From Megamerina dolium (Eukaryota; Arthropoda; Insecta; Diptera; Megamerinidae): a DNA stretch of 64,000 bases. Position numbers and translations under genes: made by a program. A model generated the notes under the pieces. It saw only the letters and a list, made by a program, of their open reading frames with translations, did not search any database and was not told where the DNA came from. Shown here in pieces: positions 32,702-44,990 of the stretch. The stretch lies in NCBI GenBank assembly GCA_963854835.1, contig OY978525.1:75183628-75247627 (forward strand), written 5' to 3'. Position 1 is the first letter of the stretch. Each line of letters starts with the position of its first letter.

Positions 32702-33967
32702 TTATACTTCACCTCGATATGGCGCAAGTCGCTCCAAGTGCACTACTTTAAACTTTGCTCTTTTATTCCAGGCACGTCCTTCCCAATGAGTCTGTAGTTT
32801 AGGGGACAGGCCTTTCTTTCGTTGTGGATTATGAAGCATTACAAGCTCTCCTTCATAGAACCCTTTTGAATTTGCTTTCAAGTCATACCTGGCCTTCATC
32901 TTATCGCTTATCATCTTCGACCGCTCTCTGATGAACTGATGTACTTCATTCAACTGTTCCCGCTTTTCGCTAATATAGTTACCTTCGGTTGATCTCGTTG
33001 GTGTTACGACTCCAAATTTTAAATCAGCTGGCAGTCTTAAATCGTTTCCAAAAATTGCCATTGCCGGTGTAGTAGCCGTCGTATCATGTTGTGCGCATCG
33101 ATATGCCATGAGGAACATTGGTGTATGTACATCCCAGTCTCTTTGGTATTTATCTACGACTTTTCTCAAATATTCCTCCAAGGTACGGTTAAATCGTTCT
33201 ACCATGCCATCAGATTGTGGATGCAAAGGTGTTGTACGAGTTTTGTATATACCCAGCATACGGCATATATCTTGGAATACAACTGATTCGAAATTTCGAC
33301 CTTGGTCTGAGTGTAACTCCATCGGTACACCAAAACGAGTAATCCATTGGTTGACGAATACATCCGCAACTGTGCAACTGGCTGGTCCATTTATTTTTAG
33401 TTGATTGAGTTCGTGCTGTAGTTTCTCGAACTTATCTTCCCAGTCGTCGATATGTTCCTTCAGCTTATCATCCAAATCATCCACGTGTTCTTTCAGCTCT
33501 GTGACTTTGTCATTAATAGCTCCGGAAATTTCCTGAAATCTAAGTTCAATTCCTTTTTGTAGATTTTCGATGACGTGTTCTTGGCGAGCCGAATGTTCTT
33601 GAAGCTTGGAGTCAATTGTTTTCTGGAATTCTCCCATAGCGTTTTCTTGACGTACCGAATGTTCTTGAAATTTGGAGTCAATGCGAGACGCATTTTCTTG
33701 TAGCTGTTGTTGCTGCTGTTGCATCATGGTTTTCATGAATCCCATGAGTCGACCACTCGAATCTATTTTGCTCTCTTCCTCAGCGTGCACAACTGCTTGT
33801 ATATCGGCTTCCTCAAAGAACTCATGTTCTTCTACATTAATTCCCTTAGCCTCCATAGCTTGCCTCAGCCTCACCAACAGTTCCACCTTTGCACCTGATG
33901 ACGATAGATTCATCTCTACCAACAGCTTTTTAAGCTGGTCCACTTTTAGTTGGTCAATTTTCACCAT
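32702..33967 (-). CDS. 421-codon Gag(SAP/coiled-coil)-integrase fusion ORF, copy B
   Basis: One uninterrupted frame. Residues 1-40 are SAP-like (VDQLKKLLVEMNLSSSGAKV). Residues 75-200 are coiled-coil with poly-Q and four FQEHS/LQEHS-type repeats, ending [10 protein letters not shown]. It then joins in frame to the integrase core from VADVFVNQWITRFG, with the second catalytic Asp (LHSDQGRNFES), the Glu (SDGMVERFNR) and the C-terminal domain, ending YRGEV. Capsid, zinc knuckles, protease, RT, RNase H, the integrase zinc domain and the first catalytic Asp are deleted. The GPY segment is also missing (THWEG joined to RAWNKRAKF). It cannot be an integrase as it stands. The open frame may be chance after a recent deletion, or a selected non-enzymatic protein. 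Confidence 0.7.
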   Translation of the reverse strand: MVKIDQLKVDQLKKLLVEMNLSSSGAKVELLVRLRQAMEAKGINVEEHEFFEEADIQAVVHAEEESKIDSSGRLMGFMKTMMQQQQQQLQENASRIDSKFQEHSVRQENAMGEFQKTIDSKLQEHSARQEHVIENLQKGIELRFQEISGAINDKVTELKEHVDDLDDKLKEHIDDWEDKFEKLQHELNQLKINGPASCTVADVFVNQWITRFGVPMELHSDQGRNFESVVFQDICRMLGIYKTRTTPLHPQSDGMVERFNRTLEEYLRKVVDKYQRDWDVHTPMFLMAYRCAQHDTTATTPAMAIFGNDLRLPADLKFGVVTPTRSTEGNYISEKREQLNEVHQFIRERSKMISDKMKARYDLKANSKGFYEGELVMLHNPQRKKGLSPKLQTHWEGRAWNKRAKFKVVHLERLAPYRGEV

Positions 33968-33974
33968 CTTTACA

Positions 33975-33994
33975 GAATCCCACTTCTGACAACA
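33975..33994 (-). promoter_or_regulatory. primer-binding site of copy B
   Basis: The minus strand reads TGTTGTCAGAAGTGGGATTC, one mismatch from the tRNA-Leu site of copy A, next to the shared LTR. Confidence 0.8.
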
Positions 33995-33996
33995 AT

Positions 33997-34108
33997 TGTT
34001 ACGTTTTTATTCTGTGAGCGTTTAAATCTATTTAAATTACCTTGTTCGATCACTGGATTCTGTTAATAATAACTGCAACACCTATTTTATACAACTATAT
34101 ACAGCAAC
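33997..34108 (-). repeat. shared B/C LTR, left part
   Basis: LTR sequence from TGTTACG to TATATACAGCAAC, where an RTE LINE interrupts it. It resumes at 36742. Confidence 0.88.
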
Positions 34109-34203
34109 TATATAAAGCAACAGCGAAAATCTCCTCTGTTAGAGGTTGTGCGTTGGGTTTGGGACCCGCCACATAAAAAACCCCGCCAATAAAAAAAGCA
34201 AAT

Positions 34204-35322
34204 ATGCCTCGGATAAGGACTACCGCTTTTGTTGATGACCCCCGCAAACGAAAAAAGGACAATGATTTACGGATATGCACCTGGAATGTCCGGTCCCTTT
34301 ATAAGGAGGGTGCCTCTATCCAGCTGGTTGATGTCCTCGAAAAATACAGAGCTGACATCACCGCTATCCAGGAAATGCGATGGACAGGACAGGGCTGCTC
34401 CAAAAGAGCGTCCTGTGACATCTACTACAGTTGCCATGCTGAAAGGCACGAATTAGGATGTGGATTTTTGGTCAGCAAGAGACTACGACATCTTATCTCA
34501 CAGTTCACGCCTGTGAACGAACGGCTGGCCACAATCCGCATCGAGGCAAAATTCTTCAACATCAGCCTTATATGTGCCCACGCTCCGACGGATGAGAAGG
34601 ACAATGTGACCAAGGAGAGCTTCTTTCATCGCCTCGAAGAAGCTTATGACCACTGCCCCCGCCACGATATCAAAATCGTGCTTGGCGACTTTAATGCCAG
34701 AGTGGGCAAGGAAGGTACCTTTGGTCCAACTGTCGGAAAATTCAGCCTCCACCAGAACACCTCCGATAACGGAATGAGGCTGATCGACTTTGCCACAGCA
34801 CGAAACATGGTAATTGGTGGTACCAGATTCCAGCATCTCGACATCCACAAAGCGACATGGCTGTCTCCAGATCAACGTACAAGAAACCAAATTGATCATG
34901 TGGTGATTGACCGAAGGCATGCTTCCAGTGTGATGGACGTGAAATCGATCCGTGGTGCCAACATCGACTCGGATCACTACCTTGTTGCAGCTAAGGTGCG
35001 CACACGCCTATGTGTCGCAAATAACAAGAGAAGTCCCACACAGAGAAAGCTCGACGTCAGTAAGCAGCGATCACCAGAGACAGCAGATGCATTTTCCACT
35101 CGACTATCGGATCTGCTTATGCAGAACACTCCCCCACTTGATGGTACATGCGCACGGTGGACACATATATCCCACTCCATGACTACTGCTGCCGAGGAGG
35201 TAATTGGTTATTACCGGCCTCTGAGGAATGAGTGGTATGATAAGGTGTGTCGCGACGCTACCACAGAGAAAGACGCCCGCCTACAGAAAAACCCTGCGTG
35301 CAGGCGCAACGCGAGCTGTTAA
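34204..35322 (+). pseudogene. RTE endonuclease domain, N-terminal part of ORF2
   Basis: A 372-codon open frame starting MPRIRTTAFVDD. It has an APE endonuclease: N in ICTWNVRSLYKEGA, E in ITAIQEMRWTG, the LGDFNARVG motif, DQRTRNQIDHVVIDRR and IDSDHYLVAAKV. The C-terminal part (ISHSMTTAAEEVIGYYRPLR, NEWYD) leads toward RT. It runs out of frame near 35320, where the related copy d continues with CRRRNASC-like sequence in another frame. The endonuclease itself looks intact; the protein lacks its RT in the same frame. Endonuclease start chosen at the first ATG after the leader. Confidence 0.85.
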
Positions 35323-36690
35323 GGAACGGTATAGAATGAAAAGGAGTGCAGGGAGACGTTTTCAGGCGCAAGAAAAAAGAACAAGAAAGAGGAGGAATAA
35401 GTCAACCGTGGAATAAGTCAACTACCGTGGAATAAGTCTCCTGAGCATCGCATAAAAGGTTCTATCGAGCGTACTGTGTGAAAGGTTGAAGCCTATGCTC
35501 AGCAACCTGATTGGACCGTATCAGTGTGGCTTCAGACCTGGTAAATCCACCATCGACCAGATTTTCACACTGCGCCAAATCCTGGAGAAGACTTAAGAAA
35601 AACAGATCGACACACACCACCTATTTGTTGATTATAAAGCCGCTTTCGACAGTCCGGTAAGGGATTACCTCTATGCAACAATGTCTGAGTTCGGTATTCC
35701 TGCAAAGCTCATTCGACTTTGTAGAATGACACTGCATAACTCCCGTTGTGCAGTGAAAATTGGGAAGGACCTCTCCGCACCGTTTAATACCGAACGGGGT
35801 TTCAGACAAGGTTATTCGTTATCATGCGACTTCTTCAATCTTATTATGGAGAAAATAATACGAGCTGCTGATCTACGACATAATGGCACTATCTTCAACA
35901 AAAGTGTAATGCTGTTAGCGTATGCCGACGATATTGACATAATCGGCATGAACACGCGAGCAGTCAGTGCAGCATGGAAAGAGAGTCGCGTCGGATGGGT
36001 CTCACGGTGAACGAGGGCAAGACGAAGTATCTAGTGTCAACAAACAAAGAGTCCCGGCGTCTTGGACAGCACGTCACTGTTGACAACTACGCTTTTGAAG
36101 TAGTAAGGGACTTTGTCTATCTTGGAACCAGCATTAACAGCAGTAATGACGTCAGCTTGGAGATCATGCGTAGGATAACTCTTGCTAACAGGTGTTACTT
36201 TGGACTGAGTAAGCAATTGAGAAGTCGAGCTCTCTCTCGAAGAACGAAAACTACACTCTACAAGTCTCTCATCATGCCTGTCCTAACATATGGCGCTGAA
36301 GCCTGGACAATTTCCACCTCGGATGAGCGAATGCTTGGAGTTTTCGAGAGAAAAGTCCTACGCAAGATCTTTGGACCTATTTGCGTTGGTGGCGAGTACC
36401 GAATAAGGTACAACCATGAGCTGTATGAGCTGTATGCCGATATTGACATAGTAAAGCGCATCAAAATCCAGCGGCTGCGCTGGCTAGGTCATGTCGAGCG
36501 AATGGAAGAACACGCTCCAGCTAAGAGGGTGTTATATTCGGAACCCGCTGGAGGACGACGCAGAAGAGGAAGACCAAACCTCCGGTGGAAAGACCAAGTA
36601 CTGGAGAACCTGACGGCGCTTGGAATTTCTAACTGGCGCCAGCTAGCGAAGAACAGAGATGGCTGGCGAAGCATGTTATTTTCGGCCTAA
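35323..36690 (+). pseudogene. RTE reverse transcriptase of copy a, deleted and frameshifted
   Basis: A basic stretch (35323-35415) is joined, after a deletion near 35400-35440, to the RT: CERLKPMLSNLIGPYQCGFR, STIDQIFTLRQILEKT followed by a TAA, DYKAAFDSPV, NTERGFRQGYSLSCDFFN and the catalytic LLAYADDIDIIG near 35917. A one-base shift near 35990 moves to the frame 35974-36690 with RRMGLTVNEGKTKYLVST, MPVLTYGAEAW and RWKDQVLENLTALGISNWRQ, to the stop before the 3' UTR. The block between endonuclease and RT present in complete RTEs is missing. Confidence 0.83.
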
Positions 36691-36741
36691 ATCGATATTC
36701 GGTTGTTATGGCCACATAAGTACTTAAGTATATACAGCAAC

Positions 36742-37070
36742 AATTTATTTAATAATCTCTATGTATAATCAACTCTGCTTACAATCAACTATTTACAATA
36801 TCACTTAATTGTGCTTGCAACTTTTGCCTCTGTATCGATGTTTCGTCAATCACGTTCGGGATCAAATTGATTGTCACTTCTCAACACTGGCTCTATTTAT
36901 ACTCTGTTGGCAACACCCCAGAATCTTCCTTTATCGAGATTCTTCTCTTCCTTTCTCGTTGGCTTGTTCTGATTATCGCTTATTTCTTTTTGTTGACATT
37001 CTTTTCGATGCTGCCAACACTCGTGTCAGTCACAATAGTGATGAGTAACCAACTATCGATACTCGTTACA
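36742..37070 (-). repeat. shared B/C LTR, right part
   Basis: Continues from the RTE insertion and ends TACTCGTTACA, followed at once by the polypurine tract and integrase end of copy C. Confidence 0.88.
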
Positions 37071-38187
37071 CTGCCCTCCTCTTAACCTTGTTCGTCCCGA
37101 ACAAGTTTTTATACTTCACCTCGATATGGCGCAAGTCGCTCCAAGTGCACTACTTTAAACTTTGCTCTTTTATTCCAGGCACGTCCTTCCCAATGAGTCA
37201 GTAGTTTAGGGGACAGGCCTTTCTTTCGTTGCGGATTATGAAGCATTACATTACATTACATTAAATCGTTCTACCATGCCATCAGATTGTGGATGCAAAG
37301 GTGTTGTACGAGTTTTGTACATATATACCCAGCATACGGCATATCTCTTGGAATACAACTGATTCGAAATTTCGACCTTAGTCTGAGTGTAACTATCGGT
37401 ACACCAAAACGAGTAATCAATTGACGAATACATCCGCAACTGTACTAGCTTCTTGATTTGGAATGGGGATTACTTCAGGCCATTTACTGAAGTAATCTAT
37501 AGCCACCAGAACATACTTGTTTTCTGCGTTGCTTATTGGAAATGGCCCAGCTATGTAAATAGCAATTCGCTCAAATGTAGCACCCACGGTGTATTGGTGC
37601 ATCTTACCACGACTTTTCTTAGTGGAACCTTTGGCCATTGCACATTGCTTACACTTACAAATCCAATCAGCGACATGGTCATGACATCCAACCCAATAAA
37701 ATCGTTTCTCTATTTTCTCAACGGTTTTGGTGATTCCCAAATGCCCTCCACTGGGGGCATTGTGATACTCAGCTATCACTTCATTTATTCTTTCCTTGGG
37801 TACCACTAGAAGATCATTAGTGATTTTTCCATCTTCACTTTCCCATGCTCTGAATAAACGTCCGTCTCGTAAGTGCAGGCTTTGCCACTGCGCCCAGTAT
37901 GCCTTTGCTATTGGCCATTTCTTGCCAATCTGGACATATGCCCTGCTCCTTGTATTCCATAATCTTTGAGAGATCTGGGTCGTTCCGTTGATCTTCTTGA
38001 ACTCGTTCGGTGGTCCATGACTCTTCCGACAATACATTCGTAAGTCTTAGGTTAGCAAGGTGATTCTGGCTTTTGTTTGTTGTCCTGGTGAGTTCGATCT
38101 TTGTTGCTTGCGTCGTAGGCGGCAATTACACGCCATGTGTCCTCTTTCATCGCATATGAAGCACTTACCGGCAAATTTATTTTTGTG
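37071..38187 (-). pseudogene. integrase of copy C, with deletions
   Basis: From the right: a linker (SEESWTTERVQEDQRNDPDL) and the HHCC domain (AEYHNAPSGGHLG, CKQCAMAKG), the first catalytic Asp region altered to AIYIAGPFP (Tyr for Asp), up to ASTVADVFVN (37417-38037). Then the middle of the core is degraded, a TTACA repeat at 37248-37263 marks a deletion, and the C-terminal end is present near 37100-37240 with the same 48-bp loss as copy B. No RT or protease lies between Gag and this part. Inactive. Confidence 0.82.
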
Positions 38188-39016
38188 TTAATCCCTTGTT
38201 CTTCCTTTAGGCTTCGTACTCGATTGATTGCAATCACGAGCTATATGCCCACGTTTGTCGCAAATGAAGCACTTACCAGTAAATTTGTTTTCGGGTCGAC
38301 CTGCTGTTCTTGCTTCAGGCTGAACTACTGATTTTACTGCCTGACGGACTGCTTCAACCAGATCTGTTGTTTTTGTTTCTAATTGGAGTACGCGTGGCAT
38401 TGGTCGACACGTGAAACTGGCGGCTTCAAACGTCAAGGCACTTCTGACTCTTTCGGCATATGTATTTCTGGGTGACATGACTAGGGCACGTTTTGTCTCT
38501 CCATCACGTATGCCATCTATGAATGCCTCTATTTTTATTTTTTCGACGAACTCTTCCGAATTACCGGAGAACGCTAGATGACATAACCGCTCAATATCGG
38601 AAGCGAATTCCTGAAGGCTCTCATTATTCCGTTGCACACGAGATCTTAACTCCACTCGATGTAATTGACTCCTGTATTCATTTCCATATTTCCGCTGGAG
38701 TGTGTCCATCAGTGATTGGTATCTACCACGATCTTTCTCTGGAACCATCTGTAACACTTCGAAAGCATTACCTTTTAATGCGACTATTAAAGCAGCAGTC
38801 TTGTCGCTATCATCCCATTGATTCTTTGAAGCTGTTGTCTCGAATTGAAGCTTAAAGATATTGAATGGCGTGCTTCCGTCAAATGTTGGTGGCTTTAGTT
38901 TGATTGTACTTGAATCTCTAATCACTGATGTGGCTTGTCCATTTATTTTTAGTTGATTGAGTTCATGTTGTAATTTCTCGAACATATCTTCCAAGTCATC
39001 TACTTGTTCCTTCAGA
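38188..39016 (-). pseudogene. Gag of copy C (capsid and zinc knuckle)
   Basis: A long open frame: the end of the coiled coil, [39 protein letters not shown], the capsid core ([20 protein letters not shown]) and a [14 protein letters not shown] knuckle. The second knuckle is shifted and mutated near 38130. The N-terminal SAP part is cut off by Tc1-end sequence at 39017. This copy preserves the capsid frame that is broken in copy A. Confidence 0.85.
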
Positions 39017-39685
<669 letters not shown>

Positions 39686-39703
39686 TGGCGCCCAACGTGG
39701 GGC
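39686..39703 (+). promoter_or_regulatory. primer-binding site, tRNA-Lys type
   Basis: TGGCGCCCAACGTGGGGC, complementary to the 3' end of a tRNA-Lys, directly after the LTR. Two partial repeats of ATCATCAATAAGATAC.AAGT follow in the leader (39709 and 39766). Confidence 0.87.
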
Positions 39704-39927
39704 ACGATCATCAATAAGATACTAAGTAATATCACTCAACAAGCTGCGGTTACTGGAATTACGCAATCATCAATAAGATACGAAGTAATATCACTCAACA
39801 AGCTGCGGATACTGGAATAACTACTGGAACGCGTGGCAGACTGTTAATTATAACTATTAAATAAAATGAGAAGGTGAGTGAAGTGCCTACTAAACTATTT
39901 AATAAATAAGGGAATATTTTTGGGAAA

Positions 39928-41181
39928 TTGATGCTAGAAGATTTATTTGAGAATCTTAAACTGGAAGACAAAATAGTGAACGCCGAGCAAGTAAGTGAAC
40001 TAGTGAGGGCAGAGGTGAATAGGGCATTAGCGGCCCAAAAATTAGAATTCGACAGGAAGATAGCTTCAATCCAGAATCAGGTTTCACTAGCGAGGCCAAA
40101 GGTAGACAAATTTACAAGGGTCACCATAAATCCGCTGGTGAGTTGCGAAATCACGCTAGACGCAATTAAATCTCTGCCAGAGTTCTCCGGCCTCCCGGGT
40201 ACGTATGTGTCGTGGCGTGAGGCCGCACGCAACGCGTATGAACTTTTCAAAAGATATGATGGTAGTGAACGGCACTATCAGGCCGTGACTATCATTAGAA
40301 ACAAAGTGAGAGGTGCTGCCGACGCAGTGCTCTCGTCCTTCAATACGGTGCTTAATTTTAGCGCGATAATTGCCAGGCTAGACTTCACATAAGCGGACAA
40401 ACGTCCGATATACCTCATTGAGCAGGAACTGTCCACACTAAGGCAAGGCTCGATGTCATGTTTAGAATTCTATGATGAAGTAGAAAAGAAACTGACGTTG
40501 TTAGCAAACAAAACTATTATGTCCTACGAGAACAATGTAGCGGACACGATCAACGAAAAATATAGGGCTGATGCGCTTAGAGTATTTATCTCGGGGTTAA
40601 GGAAACCTTTATGCGATATTCTGTTTGCTTCAAGGCCATCAGACCTCCCGTCCGCTCTGGCGTTGGCGCAAGAGGTTGACGCCAACAACGAACGCTACGC
40701 TTTCGCAACTAATTTCGCGAATAGATCCAGTGAAAATTCCCATAACAAAAAAGGTGGTACAATGCAAAATCCGAATAACCAAAAAATATATTCGGAACCC
40801 TATTCAGGGCATAAAAATCCACATTACTCAATAGGTAGGCAAAACAGAGGGGGCTATATTAATAATCAGAGGCCATACAATAATCCTGGTCAGGGACGGG
40901 TCGAGCCTATGGAAGTGGACCCTTCCATGTCTCAATTCAGGCGTACACCGAATAATCCTGGTCAAGATTATAACAACAGGACACAGGGAAATCCGCAGAA
41001 GCGCACGGCCAATTCAGGGCGTTACACCGGGCCTAAAATACAACGTGTGAACCACTTAAAAGAAGAACCGGACCCGACCAACGATGCAGCATACGATGGA
41101 GAAGCGACGCAAGTAGCAGACGACATTGAATACGACGAGCTTAATTTTTTAGAGCAAAGTCCCTCCTGCCCTGGATTTTAA
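39928..41181 (+). pseudogene. ERV-2 gag with one nonsense codon
   Basis: Gag would assemble the particle. The frame starts MLEDLFENLK, then a helical region (AEVNRALAAQKLEFDRKIAS), SLPEFSGLPGTYVSWREAAR and further capsid sequence up to a TAA at 40390. The same frame goes on, from 40393, through LREGSM-like and YEDEVEKKL-type helices and a Pro/Asn/Gln-rich basic tail. It ends LNFLEQSPSCPGF. There is no zinc knuckle, as usual in this group. The single TAA is the only defect seen. Confidence 0.82.
41145..41151 (+). promoter_or_regulatory. -1 ribosomal frameshift heptamer (T TTT TTA)
   Basis: The gag frame reads AAT TTT TTA, so the heptamer is in the register required for -1 slippage. It lies 28 bases before the gag stop. 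The pol frame is -1 relative to gag and is open from here into protease. Confidence 0.8.
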
Positions 41182-42480
41182 GGTCAATAGGAGGGAGGGA
41201 AATAAAACTTCTCATTGATACCGGGGCCTCAAGAAGCTATATTAGGCCCCTACCAGATCTGAAAGGAATAAAGCCCGTTGCTAGTAGGTTCTCAGTAAAG
41301 TCAATACATGGGTTCACTCCCACCAAACAAAAATGCAGAATCAAAATTTTTGGGGTAATAACAGAATTCTTTATATTGCCCAATCTGATATCATTCGATG
41401 GCGTAATTGGCCTTGACTTATTGAACGAAGTCCGTGCGTCTATTGATTTTAAAACAAATACTATAACTCACGATTTTGGCGAGGAAGCTATTTTATTTAT
41501 CACTAGCGAAGATGTAAATCATCTGCAGTTGCAGGCCAAGGCAGTCCCAAAGGATTTTGAGAAGGCCTTTCTAGAAATAATTCGTAAAGTAAATGGAGTC
41601 TTTGCCGACCCTAATGAGGCACTACCATACAATACAAACGTAGTGGCGACGATTCGCACAGAGAACGACGACCCGGTGTACTCAAGACTATATCCCTACC
41701 CAGTGGGAGTTTCGGACTTTGTGAACAAAGAAATCCGAGACTTATTGGCAAATGGTATCATTCGACCCTCAAGGTCACCCTACAACAACCCCATATGGGT
41801 GGTTAGGAAAAAGGGGTTTGATGAGGAAGGCCACGAAAAAAAACGATTAGTAATAGATTTTCGTAAACTTAACGAAAAAACTATAAGCGACAAGTACCCG
41901 ATACCCGATATCACGGGGATCCTATCTAATCTAGGCGGTAGTAAGTTTTTCACCACCCTCGATCTAAAGTCGGGATTCCACCAGATCAAGCTATCAGAGC
42001 GCGATAGGGAGAAAACCGCGTTCTCTGTAAAGCACGGAAAATACGAATTATGCCGGCTACCGTTTGGTCTCAAAAATGCTCCAAGTATTTTCCAGAGAGC
42101 TATAGATGATGTTCTAAGAGAACATATCGGTAAAAACTGTTTTGTTTATATGGATGATGTCATCATATTCTCAAAGAATGAGCAACAGCATTTAAAAGAT
42201 ATAGAAGTAGTTCTAAGGAGCCTACTAGAAGCCAACATGAGAGTCTCTGCAGAAAAATCGAAATTTTTTAGAACTGAAGTTGAATACCTGGGATTTATAG
42301 TGTCGCAAAGGGGGGTCAAGACGTGTCCAGACAAGGTGGAAACAATTAGAAACTTCCCTCAGCCCACCACACTAAGGGGGCTCAGATCATTTCTAGGCTT
42401 GGCGGGATACTACCGCTGTTTCATAAAGGATTTTGCTAAAATAGCAAAGCCATTATCAAATATTTTGAGGGGGGAATACA
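41151..42480 (+). pseudogene. ERV-2 pol: protease and reverse transcriptase, truncated
   Basis: The frame is continuous from the slip site with no ATG needed. Protease: IKLLIDTGASRSYIRP near 41206 and VIGLDLL near 41404. RT: SRLYPYPVGVSDFVNKEIRD, RSPYNNPIWVVRKKG, VIDFRKLNEKTISDKYPIPD, FFTTLDLKSGFHQIKLSERD, LPFGLKNAPSIFQRAIDDVL and the catalytic CFVYMDDVIIFSKN, then LGFIVSQRGVKTCPDKVE and FLGLAGYYRCFIKDF in the thumb/connection. The protein is cut by a deletion at about 42478, before RNase H, and runs into unrelated sequence to 42578. All RT catalytic motifs are present; RNase H and integrase are lost. Confidence 0.88.
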
Positions 42481-42489
42481 TTAGCGGTA

Positions 42490-43080
42490 AAGGACTGCAG
42501 CGTTACGACACCCATGTTCTGTCTGGCATCATCAGCTACTCCATGCGCTTTGCAAATAATGACACGCAACACCGCTAACTGCAGCACGACATTTAACAAC
42601 CTAGAGCCTATTACGCCGATAAGCGACGGCTTCGTAGTCATCAACGACCAATTGGCAATCATAGAGGAAAATAATGAGGCGCCGATCACGGTTAATGGTA
42701 CCTACCTGGTCATCTTTAAAGATCATGTAAAAATCAATGGCACAACATTTTACAACGAGAATTCAACGACGCCTCTGAAGCCTGAAGCACCATGGGCCTC
42801 CGCCATCAATTTAACGCAACATACGGACATACTGAGTGTGCCCTACCTCCACCATGTAAATCAGCAGAACCTTCAACTCGTCAAACACTTGCAACGACGA
42901 GTTAAACAAGGTCACATCGCAAGTTTGTCCACTATTGGTGCCCTGCTAATCGTAGGATTAGTAGTCTACGCACTCCGTCGCGTTATCACGACCAGGAAGA
43001 AGATTGCCATAGCCAAATCTGTCCAAGTAACAATTCAAAACGCTGCTGCGAGGACCGAGGACGCTCCTCCGCTGACTTAG
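42490..43080 (+). pseudogene. ERV-2 envelope protein, C-terminal part
   Basis: An open frame in another register than pol, in the position and with the pattern of errantivirus Env: repeated N-glycosylation-like sites (NCST, NGTY, NGTT, NSTT), a long amphipathic region (QQNLQLVKHLQRRVKQG) and one membrane helix (IGALLIVGLVVYAL) followed by a basic cytoplasmic tail. Signal peptide, receptor-facing domain and cleavage site are absent because of the deletion. Env mediates membrane fusion in this group; this remnant cannot. Confidence 0.8.
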
Positions 43081-43081
43081 C

Positions 43082-43818
<737 letters not shown>

Positions 43819-43825
43819 ATATCTA

Positions 43826-44036
<211 letters not shown>

Positions 44037-44339
44037 CTACGCCAGAAAATTATGCCACGCGCATTGTCTGTTGTCTCCTTTATGGAAGACGAAATCAACT
44101 CTGACTTGATCAGTCAGCAGTCGGTTCGTCTGTTCTTGTTCTTTTTTATTTTCTGACTTATATTTGTTCTCGACACGAACAGTGCGCGCATTTTTTATTT
44201 CATTCACCGAAAACATATTTTTGGTTCATACGATACGTGTATAAAATCGACAACAATCTGACAATTGGTTCGTGATTTATAGCATTTTGTGTGATATTGA
44301 TACATTACATAGATACATAGATAGATAGAAAAAAAATTT

Positions 44340-44990
44340 ATAAAAGTTTTTTTCGTGTTTTGATAAAGCATTGCTTTTTAATTAAGAATAAAACTGCAGT
44401 GGAAACCAAACGATGGCTTGATAAACATTATCCGGACTCTTGTCCATCGAGACAAATGGTAGAAAGGTGGATTGCTGAATTTAAACATGGTCGTACCGGC
44501 ACAAACTATGCAGAACGCAGTGGACGCCCAATTGAGGCTGTTATTCCAGAAAACATAAAAAATCCACAAATTGGCTATGAACAATCGCAAGTTGAAGGTG
44601 CACGAGTTAGCCGATATTGTAAAGATATCAGATGGTAGTATTTTTACCATTTTACACGAACATTTGGGTACGCGAAAACTCTGTGTAGAGTGGGTGCCGC
44701 GTGAGCTCACAGTCGACCAAAAACAACAACGTATCGATCATTCGACGGAGTGTTTGGCGCTGCTAAACCGCAATAAAACCGAATTCTATCGTGGATATGT
44801 GACAATGGATGAAACATGGCTTCAGCATTACACACTACAATCAAATAGACAGTCAACTGAGTGAACAGCAGTCAAAGTATCGAATCCAAAGCGAGCAAAG
44901 ACGCAACGGTCGGTCGGTAAGGTGATGGCGTCTGTATTTTGGGATGCGAACGGAATAATATTCATCTACTATATCCAAAAAGTATGTTAT
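44340..44990 (+). pseudogene. mariner (DD34D-type) transposase, truncated
   Basis: The N-terminal half of a mariner transposase: HCFLIKNKTAVETKRWLDKH and FKHGRTGTNYAERSGRPIE (helix-turn-helix), a frameshift near 44570, then NRKLKVHELADIVKISDGSI, LHEHLGTRKLCVEWVPRELT and the first catalytic Asp in VTMDETWLQHYT. A stop follows where Trp is expected, then KVMASVFWDANGIIFI. The sequence stops resembling mariner at about 44985, so the second and third Asp are gone. 44035-44339 is probably 5' flank and has no other feature. Confidence 0.82.

Larger units (their letters stand above)
34109..36728 (+). mobile_element. RTE-clade LINE (copy a) inserted in the shared LTR
   Basis: Flanked by the 13-bp target duplication TATATACAGCAAC (34096-34108 and 36729-36741). 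It has a short 5' leader, an endonuclease-RT coding region with an internal deletion, and the family's 3' end ATGGCCACATAAGTA. RTE elements end in short tandem repeats rather than poly(A), as seen here and in the other copies (AAGT repeats). Confidence 0.9.
32224..39016 (-). mobile_element. tandem SAP-Gag Gypsy copies B and C sharing one LTR
   Basis: On the minus strand, from left: LTR (32224-32663), polypurine tract, B internal region, primer site, LTR (33997-34108 plus 36742-37070, split by an RTE LINE), then the polypurine tract and C internal region to 39016. The middle LTR has a primer site on one side and a polypurine tract on the other, so it serves both copies. B and C share a 48-bp deletion in integrase that copy A lacks. 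The right end of C is cut by a Tc1 terminal fragment. Confidence 0.82.
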
